This document shows, in pieces, positions 58,326-64,000 of a DNA stretch of 64,000 bases. Positions within the stretch are counted from its first letter, which is position 1; every line of letters starts with the position of its first letter. The notes beneath the pieces are model-generated. The model saw only the letters and a list, made by a program, of their open reading frames with translations, was not told where the DNA came from and ran no database searches. The stretch is from Corynebacterium halotolerans YIM 70093 = DSM 44683 (GTDB lineage: Bacteria > Actinomycetota > Actinomycetes > Mycobacteriales > Mycobacteriaceae). Location of the stretch: NCBI RefSeq assembly GCF_000341345.1, contig NC_020302.1:476075-540074 (forward strand). Direction: 5' to 3'. Both the position numbers and the translations under genes were made by a program.

Positions 58326-58975
58326 CCACTCTGAAGCTTGACGTCCACACCGCTGAGGGCACGACCGACGGCCAGGTGGACCTGCCGGCCGAGATCTTTG
58401 ACCGCGAGGTGTCCATCGCTCTGATGCACCAGGTCGTCAACGCCCAGCTGGCAGCCGCCCGCCAGGGCACGCACTCCACCAAGACCCGTTCCGAGGTCTC
58501 CGGTGGCGGTAAGAAGCCGTTCCGTCAGAAGGGCACCGGCCGCGCCCGTCAGGGCTCGATCCGCGCTCCGCACTTCGCCGGCGGTGGCATCTCCCACGGC
58601 CCGAAGCCGCGTGACTACGCTCAGCGGACCCCCAAGAAGATGAAGTCCGCCGCCCTGTGCGGTGCTCTCTCCGACCGTGCCCGCAACGGTCGCATCCACG
58701 TGATCACCGAGCTGGTGCCGGGTCAGGACCCGTCCACCAAGTCGGCACGCGTCTTCCTGGAGCGTCTGACCGAGCGCAAGTCCGTGCTCCTGGTCGTCGG
58801 CCGTGAGGACCTCAACGCCCGTCGCAGCGCCAACAACCTGCCCGGCGTCCACATCCTGGAGGCCTCGCAGCTGAACACCTACGACGTGCTCAACTCCGAT
58901 GACGTCGTGTTCTCGGTCGAGGCCCTGCACACCTTCATCAACCGCGTCACCGGCGCGGACAAGGAGGAGAACTAA
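58322..58975 (+). CDS. rplD: 50S ribosomal protein L4
   Basis: L4, 217 residues, contributes to the exit tunnel. The tunnel loop [39 protein letters not shown] is intact, with no macrolide-type change visible. It overlaps rplC by 4 bp and shares the stop/start base with rplW. L4 is the classic autoregulator of this operon. Confidence 0.97.
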   Translation: MTTLKLDVHTAEGTTDGQVDLPAEIFDREVSIALMHQVVNAQLAAARQGTHSTKTRSEVSGGGKKPFRQKGTGRARQGSIRAPHFAGGGISHGPKPRDYAQRTPKKMKSAALCGALSDRARNGRIHVITELVPGQDPSTKSARVFLERLTERKSVLLVVGREDLNARRSANNLPGVHILEASQLNTYDVLNSDDVVFSVEALHTFINRVTGADKEEN

Positions 58976-59280
58976 TGGCCAAGATCGCCAACCCGCGCGA
59001 CATCATCATCGCCCCGGTGGTCTCCGAGAAGTCCTACGGCCTGATGGAGCAGAACGTCTACACGTTCCTCGTCGCCCCGGACTCCCACAAGACCCAGATC
59101 AAGACCGCCGTCGAGCAGATCTTCGGCGTGAAGGTCGCCAGCGTGAACACCGCCAACCGTGAGGGCAAGCGCAAGCGCACCCGCACCGGTTACGGCCAGC
59201 GCAAGGCAACCAAGCGCGCCTACGTGACGCTCCGTGAGGGCAGCGACTCCATCGACATCTTCGGCGGCTCCGCCGCTTAA
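58975..59280 (+). CDS. rplW: 50S ribosomal protein L23
   Basis: L23, 101 residues, at the exit tunnel where trigger factor and SRP bind: [77 protein letters not shown]. It starts at the last base of the rplD stop. Confidence 0.96.
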   Translation: MAKIANPRDIIIAPVVSEKSYGLMEQNVYTFLVAPDSHKTQIKTAVEQIFGVKVASVNTANREGKRKRTRTGYGQRKATKRAYVTLREGSDSIDIFGGSAA

Positions 59281-59304
59281 GGCGTCGAGAGAAAAGGACA
59301 CATT

Positions 59305-60141
59305 ATGGCTATTCGCAAGTACAAGCCGACAACTCCGGGTCGCCGCCAGAGCTCCGTTTCCCAGTTCGACGAGATCACTCGCTCGACCCCGGAAAAGTCT
59401 CTGCTGCGTCCCATCCACAAGACCGGTGGCCGCAACGTGCACGGTCACATCACCACCCGCCACCGCGGCGGTGGCCACAAGCGTCGTTACCGCGTCATCG
59501 ACTTCCGTCGCAGCGACAAGGACGGCGTGCTGGCCAAGGTCGCCCACATCGAGTACGACCCGAACCGCACCGCGAACATCGCGCTGCTGCACTACCGGGA
59601 CGGCGAGAAGCGCTACATCATCGCTCCGAAGGGCCTGAAGCAGGGCATGCTGCTCGAGTCCGGCGCGGGCGCCGACATTAAGGTGGGCAACAACCTGCCG
59701 CTGCGCAACATCCCGACCGGTACCACCATCCACGCCGTCGAGCTGAAGCCGGGCGCCGGCGCCAAGCTCGCCCGCTCCGCCGGTGCGTCCATCCAGCTGC
59801 TCGGTAAGGAAGGCTCCTACGCGGTCCTGCGTATGCCCTCCTCCGAGATCCGCCGCGTGGACATCCGCTGCCGCGCGACCGTCGGTGAGGTCGGCAACGC
59901 CGAGCAGATCAACATCCGCTGGGGCAAGGCCGGCCGTATGCGCTGGAAGGGCTGGCGTCCGACCGTGCGTGGTGTCGTCATGAACCCGATCGACCACCCG
60001 CACGGTGGTGGCGAGGGCAAGACCTCGGGTGGCCGCCACCCGGTGTCGCCGTGGGGCCAGAAGGAAGGCCGCACGCGTAACCCGAACCGCTATTCCAACA
60101 ACATGATCGTGCGTCGCCGCCGGTCCAACAAGAAGCGCTAA
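59305..60141 (+). CDS. rplB: 50S ribosomal protein L2
   Basis: L2, 278 residues, near the peptidyl-transferase centre. It has the core [34 protein letters not shown] and the C-terminal [26 protein letters not shown], which holds the conserved active-site histidine region. Start ATG 59305, 24 bp after rplW. Confidence 0.97.
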   Translation: MAIRKYKPTTPGRRQSSVSQFDEITRSTPEKSLLRPIHKTGGRNVHGHITTRHRGGGHKRRYRVIDFRRSDKDGVLAKVAHIEYDPNRTANIALLHYRDGEKRYIIAPKGLKQGMLLESGAGADIKVGNNLPLRNIPTGTTIHAVELKPGAGAKLARSAGASIQLLGKEGSYAVLRMPSSEIRRVDIRCRATVGEVGNAEQINIRWGKAGRMRWKGWRPTVRGVVMNPIDHPHGGGEGKTSGGRHPVSPWGQKEGRTRNPNRYSNNMIVRRRRSNKKR

Positions 60142-60157
60142 GAGGAGGTAACGAAGA

Positions 60158-60433
60158 ATGCCACGCAGCCTTAAGAAGGGCCCGTTCGTCGATGAGCACC
60201 TCCTCAACAAGGTCGACGCTCAGAACGAAAAGGGCACCAAGCAGGTCATCAAGACCTGGTCCCGCCGCTCCACCATTCTCCCCGACTTCATCGGCCACAC
60301 CTTCGCCGTCCACGACGGTCGTAAGCACGTGCCGGTGTTCATCGATGACTCGATGGTCGGCCACAAGCTGGGCGAGTTCGCGCCCACCAAGACCTTCAAG
60401 GGTCACGTCAAGGACCAGAAGGGACGTCGATAA
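60158..60433 (+). CDS. rpsS: 30S ribosomal protein S19
   Basis: S19, 91 residues: [19 protein letters not shown]...[16 protein letters not shown] core with [19 protein letters not shown] at the end. It binds the head of the small subunit with S13. It follows rplB by 16 bp, with AGGAGG upstream. Confidence 0.95.
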   Translation: MPRSLKKGPFVDEHLLNKVDAQNEKGTKQVIKTWSRRSTILPDFIGHTFAVHDGRKHVPVFIDDSMVGHKLGEFAPTKTFKGHVKDQKGRR

Positions 60434-60436
60434 GCG

Positions 60437-60799
60437 ATGAGTGACACCATCACCTCCGCACGCGCCACCGCCCGGTTCGTCCGCGTCTCCCCGATGAAGG
60501 TCCGGCGCGTTCTCGATCTGGTCCGCGGCAAGTCCGTGTCCGAAGCACTGGCCATCCTGAAGTACGCTCCGCAGGGCGCCGCTGAGCCGATCGCCAAGGT
60601 CGTCGCCTCCGCGGCCGCCAACGCCGAGAACAACTTCGGTCTGGATCCGCGCACCCTGGTCGTCTCCGAGGCTTTCGCCAACGAGGGTCCGACCATGCGT
60701 CGTTTCCAGCCGCGCGCCCAGGGTCGTGCTTTCCAGATCCGCAAGCGCACCAGCCACATCACCGTGGTGGTCGAGAGCCAGAAGGAAGGGGCCAAGTAG
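60437..60799 (+). CDS. rplV: 50S ribosomal protein L22
   Basis: L22, 120 residues: [55 protein letters not shown] and the beta-hairpin at the exit tunnel. Start ATG 60437 lies 3 bp past rpsS. It overlaps rpsC at its last base. Confidence 0.97.
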   Translation: MSDTITSARATARFVRVSPMKVRRVLDLVRGKSVSEALAILKYAPQGAAEPIAKVVASAAANAENNFGLDPRTLVVSEAFANEGPTMRRFQPRAQGRAFQIRKRTSHITVVVESQKEGAK

Positions 60800-61545
60800 T
60801 GGGCCAGAAGATTCATCCTCACGGTCTCCGGCTGGGCATCACTTCCGACTGGAAGACCCACTGGTACGCCGATGAGCAGTACGCAGATTACGTCGCCGAG
60901 GACATCAAGATCCGCGAGTTCTTCTCCAAGGGACTGGACCGCGCCGGTATCGCCGATGTCGTCATCGAGCGCACCCGTGACCGCGTCCGCGTCGACATTC
61001 ACACCGCCCGCCCGGGCATCGTGATCGGTCGCCGTGGTTCCGAGGCCGACCGCATCCGCCGCGAGCTCGAGAAGCTCACCGGCAAGATGGTCGCCCTCAA
61101 CATCCTCGAGGTCAAGAACATCGACGCCAACGCTCAGCTGGTGGCACAGTCCATCGCCGAGCAGCTCGTCAACCGCGTGGCCTTCCGCCGCGCGATGCGC
61201 AAGGCCATCCAGTCCGCGATGCGCCAGCCGCAGGTCAAGGGCATCAAGGTCGTGTGCTCCGGTCGTCTCGGCGGTGCCGAGATGTCCCGCACCGAGCGCT
61301 ACCATGAGGGTCGCGTTCCGCTGCACACCCTGCGTGCCGAGATCGACTACGGCTTCTTTGAGGCCCACACCACCTTCGGCCGTATCGGCGTCAAGGTGTG
61401 GATCTACAAGGGTGACGTCGTCGGTGGCCGCCGCGAGTCCGAGATCAACGCTCCGGCCGAGCGCCGTGGCCGCGGTGACCGTGCCGGCCGTCCGCGCCGC
61501 GGTGGTCAGCGTCGTCAGCGCGCCGAGCAGAAGCAGGAGGGCTAA
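60799..61545 (+). CDS. rpsC: 30S ribosomal protein S3
   Basis: S3, 248 residues, head of the small subunit and mRNA entry. It has the KH-domain [47 protein letters not shown] and the C-terminal domain [39 protein letters not shown], followed by an Arg/Gly-rich tail. GTG 60799 starts at the last base of the rplV stop. Confidence 0.97.
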   Translation: MGQKIHPHGLRLGITSDWKTHWYADEQYADYVAEDIKIREFFSKGLDRAGIADVVIERTRDRVRVDIHTARPGIVIGRRGSEADRIRRELEKLTGKMVALNILEVKNIDANAQLVAQSIAEQLVNRVAFRRAMRKAIQSAMRQPQVKGIKVVCSGRLGGAEMSRTERYHEGRVPLHTLRAEIDYGFFEAHTTFGRIGVKVWIYKGDVVGGRRESEINAPAERRGRGDRAGRPRRGGQRRQRAEQKQEG

Positions 61546-61547
61546 GA

Positions 61548-61964
61548 ATGCTTATCCCCAAGCGCGTTAAGTACCGTCGCCAGCACCGTCCGACCCGCTC
61601 GGGCATCTCCAAGGGCGGCAACCGCATCACCTTTGGTGACTACGGCATCCAGGCTCTCGAGCCGGCCTACATCACCAACCGTCAGATCGAGTCCGCACGT
61701 ATCGCCATCAACCGCCACGTCAAGCGTGGTGGCAAGGTGTGGATCAACATCTTCCCGGACCGTCCGCTGACCCAGAAGCCGCTCGGCGTGCGTATGGGCT
61801 CCGGTAAGGGCCCCGTCGAGAAGTGGGTGGCCAACGTCAAGCCCGGCCGCATCCTCTTCGAGATGAGCTACCCGAACGAGGAGACCGCACTCGAGGCCCT
61901 GCGCCGCGCAGGCCAGAAGCTGCCCTGCAAGGTCCGCATCGTCAAGAAGGAGGACCAGTTCTAA
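61548..61964 (+). CDS. rplP: 50S ribosomal protein L16
   Basis: L16, 138 residues: [106 protein letters not shown]. It lies near the A site. It starts 2 bp after rpsC. Confidence 0.97.
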   Translation: MLIPKRVKYRRQHRPTRSGISKGGNRITFGDYGIQALEPAYITNRQIESARIAINRHVKRGGKVWINIFPDRPLTQKPLGVRMGSGKGPVEKWVANVKPGRILFEMSYPNEETALEALRRAGQKLPCKVRIVKKEDQF

Positions 61965-62194
61965 TGGCAACCGGTACCCCTGCCTTTGAGTTCCGCGAGC
62001 TGGACGCCGAGGAGCTGAACAACCGCCTGGCCGAGGCCAAGGAGGAGCTGTTCAACCTGCGCTTCCAGATGGCCACCGGCCAGCTGACCAACAACCGCCG
62101 CCTTCGCACGGTCAAGCGCGACATCGCCCGCATCTACACCGTTATCCGCGAGCGTGAGCTGGGCCTGTCCGTCGTTCCGGGAGCTGAGGCTTAA
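61964..62194 (+). CDS. rpmC: 50S ribosomal protein L29
   Basis: L29, 76 residues: a two-helix protein with [59 protein letters not shown] 61964 overlaps the rplP stop (TAATG), so coupling is likely; an upstream in-frame extension is rejected. It binds near the tunnel exit with L23. Confidence 0.93.
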   Translation: MATGTPAFEFRELDAEELNNRLAEAKEELFNLRFQMATGQLTNNRRLRTVKRDIARIYTVIRERELGLSVVPGAEA

Positions 62195-62196
62195 AT

Positions 62197-62478
62197 ATGA
62201 GTGAGGCAAACGTGACTGACAAGAAGGAGAAGGGCGCTCGCAAGACCCGCACCGGCGTCGTGGTTTCTGACAAGATGCAGAAGACCATCGTCGTCGAGAT
62301 CGAGGACCGCAAGCAGCACGCCCTCTACGGCAAGATCATGCGCACCTCCGCCAAGGTGAAGGCGCACGACGAGGACGAGACCGCCGGTATCGGCGACCGC
62401 GTCCTGATCGCCGAGACCCGCCCGCTGTCCAAGGACAAGCACTACCGTCTCGTCGAGATCATCGAGAAGGCCAAGTAG
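62197..62478 (+). CDS. rpsQ: 30S ribosomal protein S17
   Basis: S17, 93 residues: [79 protein letters not shown]. It starts 2 bp after rpmC and ends the operon; the spc ribosomal genes are not in this window. Confidence 0.97.
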   Translation: MSEANVTDKKEKGARKTRTGVVVSDKMQKTIVVEIEDRKQHALYGKIMRTSAKVKAHDEDETAGIGDRVLIAETRPLSKDKHYRLVEIIEKAK

Positions 62479-62497
62479 AACCGGCGTTACTCGAATG

Positions 62498-62531
62498 AAA
62501 GGCCCCGCACACATCGTGCGGGGCCTTTTCT
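62498..62531 (+). terminator. Intrinsic terminator after rpsQ
   Basis: GGCCCCGCAC pairs with GTGCGGGGCC (10 bp, extended by AAA-TTT) around ACATC, followed by TTTTC. It separates the S10 operon from the siderophore gene on the opposite strand. Confidence 0.95.
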
Positions 62532-62589
62532 CTGTCTTCGCGTCGGCGCCGATCGTGCGTCGAACGTCGGGGAAGATGCCCGAGGTGCC

Positions 62590-64000
62590 TCAGAAAGCCG
62601 CCCGCACAGGAGCCACGGCAAGTGGGTTGGGCATCTCCCCGGCATACAGCAGGGAGGAATTCTGGTCCCCCAGATTGACCATGGAGGTGGGGTTGCGCAG
62701 CTGCAGTCGGTTCAGGCAGGAGTGCCGGAACGTCCCGGACAGCAACGGCAGTCGGCCGGCGGTGCCTGGATGGTCGGCGTCGTATTCCTCGACACACTCA
62801 CGGCAGGCCAGCCAGAACTCCCGCTCGGGCAGGAATCCGTGGTCGTCGAGCAGCGCGGCCAGGTGCCGGAGGACCCCGTCGATGACGTCGGTGTGCACGG
62901 ACAGCGCGCGTTGAGCATCGTCGATGTCCCCGTGGTCGGCCATGATCCGCTCGAGCCCGGGGGGAAGCCGACGGACGTGGTTGACCACCGCGACCTCCTC
63001 GCCGAGATCCTTGAAGAAGGACCCGACGGGTAGGCCGTTCCGCAGCTCGAGGATGATGTTCTCACCGTGTGGCATGAACACGATGTCGTACCCGATCAGC
63101 GCCCGTAGCACCGGACGCAGGTACACGGCCAGGAGCGCGTCCACCCAGGAGCGGGCACCGACGCCGGAACGCTCGATCCATTCGCCGACCAGCGGTCGGC
63201 CGGCGGCGTCGATGTGCAGGACCGCCGCGAGAGTGGCGGGCACGGTGCCGGGGCCGAGCATCGGAACCGGCGATTCGCGCCACAGGGCGGAGAGCATCTT
63301 GAGGTGGCCACCGTCCCCGGCATGGCCGTCGCGCACGCTGCGGTGATAGACGTCCCCGGTGAACCCCACGGTGGCCACCTCCCGCAGTAGCCGCACATTG
63401 CGGGACCGCAGATCCTCGTCCTCACCCAGGGTCGTCTGGAGCCAGTCGTTGATGGCCGGGGTGTGGTCCATGTAGGCCGGGGACAGCCCCCGCAGGAACC
63501 CCATATTGCGGACGGCCACCGCGGTCTTGATGTACGCCGCCTCCGGGCGGCTGACGTTGAAGAATGTCCGCAGCGACTGCTGGGGACGGTGCAGGTCCTC
63601 CCCGGGGCCGAGGTAGACGAGATCGCCGGCCACCAGGTTCGTGGCGAATGTCGTGGTCACCCGGTTCTCCCACTGCCACGGGTGGACGGGCAGCGGGAGG
63701 TACTCGTGGGGGTCGAGTCCCCGGTCGAGGAGCTGTTCCCGGAAACGCCGCCAGAGACGGGGACCCATCTGGGCGGGGAGGAAATCCGCGGCCCGGATGG
63801 AATCGGCGACGGAGTGGACGCACATACTCCGGCGGGCGGCCAACCACACGAGCCGGGTGGAACGTCCGAGTTCCGGGGCCCATGCCGCGAGATCCCGCTC
63901 GCTCATGCCACCCCGCCCTGCGTTGGCGAGAAACCCCGGATGACCCTCGGTCATCGCGGCCTCGATGAACTGGAGGTGGCGTGCCTGCCGGTGGGGATCG
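62590..64000 (-). CDS. IucA/IucC family siderophore synthetase, 5' truncated by window
   Basis: C-terminal part (about 470 residues) of a NIS siderophore synthetase that forms amide or ester bonds between citrate/succinate and polyamine or hydroxyamine units using ATP. Visible: the EGHPGFLANAGRGGMS region, the HPWQWE motif (about 100 residues later), and the C-terminal HGENIILE with the metal/substrate-site glutamate. The frame continues past 64000, so the start and N-terminal ATP region are off the window; MTEGHP at 63954 is internal. It is convergent with the S10 operon. Iron regulation (DtxR) would be expected, but its promoter is not in view. The siderophore is unknown. Confidence 0.88.
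   Translation of the reverse strand, partial: DPHRQARHLQFIEAAMTEGHPGFLANAGRGGMSERDLAAWAPELGRSTRLVWLAARRSMCVHSVADSIRAADFLPAQMGPRLWRRFREQLLDRGLDPHEYLPLPVHPWQWENRVTTTFATNLVAGDLVYLGPGEDLHRPQQSLRTFFNVSRPEAAYIKTAVAVRNMGFLRGLSPAYMDHTPAINDWLQTTLGEDEDLRSRNVRLLREVATVGFTGDVYHRSVRDGHAGDGGHLKMLSALWRESPVPMLGPGTVPATLAAVLHIDAAGRPLVGEWIERSGVGARSWVDALLAVYLRPVLRALIGYDIVFMPHGENIILELRNGLPVGSFFKDLGEEVAVVNHVRRLPPGLERIMADHGDIDDAQRALSVHTDVIDGVLRHLAALLDDHGFLPEREFWLACRECVEEYDADHPGTAGRLPLLSGTFRHSCLNRLQLRNPTSMVNLGDQNSSLLYAGEMPNPLAVAPVRAAF

Overview
The window is high-GC actinobacterial DNA, most likely from a Corynebacterium. The organism call is an inference from three things. The menD / membrane protein / MgtA-type mannosyltransferase / menG / menJ / polyprenyl synthase order matches mycolate-producing actinobacteria. 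A PorA-family (DUF3068) protein sits between rplL and rpoB. DUF1707 genes sit between rpoC and rpsL, and an Asp23 cluster sits between tuf and the S10 operon. I cannot name the species.

Region 1 (1-10.8 kb) is accessory-like. It holds an asparaginase/NodB-type deacetylase pair, a small unknown protein, a DDD-motif glycosyltransferase, an unrecognised 346-residue protein, an aldo/keto reductase lacking the usual catalytic tyrosine, a small secreted protein, and a two-gene operon (6589-10792). That operon encodes a PD-(D/E)XK nuclease with a Dna2/AddB/Cas4-type Fe-S cysteine signature, and an SF1 helicase with Upf1/Dna2-like motifs. I read it as a split Dna2-like machine, and it is the best candidate here for an undescribed system.

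Region 2 (10.8-28.3 kb) carries most of the menaquinone pathway (menE, menB, menC, menD, menG, menJ and a long-chain polyprenyl diphosphate synthase). These are interspersed with DoxX, DUF6226, pterin dehydratase, peptidase E, a nitroreductase, a solo AbiEi-like/nuclease fusion, a UvrA2-like ATPase and mannosyltransferase MgtA. Two repeat loci lie here: a 74-bp direct repeat with compensatory changes (17900-18067) and an array of alternating GTGTGGAG boxes (25465-25820).

Region 3 (28.3-46.5 kb) begins with tRNA-Tyr, a PfkB kinase and tRNA-Thr/Met/Trp. It continues with secE-nusG, rplK-rplA, a CrtI-like oxidoreductase and SIMPL protein, rplJ-rplL behind an attenuator-like leader, a second GTGTGGA-box repeat array, a PorA-family protein, and rpoB-rpoC. 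The rifampicin region of RpoB looks wild type.

Region 4 (46.5-64 kb) has two DUF1707 paralogues, rpsL-rpsG-fusA, tuf, an unknown protein, a six-gene reverse-strand Asp23/AmaP envelope-stress cluster, and the S10 operon (rpsJ, rplC, rplD, rplW, rplB, rpsS, rplV, rpsC, rplP, rpmC, rpsQ), which ends in a strong terminator. The last gene is a truncated IucA/IucC siderophore synthetase on the reverse strand. Genes are densely packed with GC-rich third positions throughout. No rRNA, insertion sequence, prophage or CRISPR array is visible.
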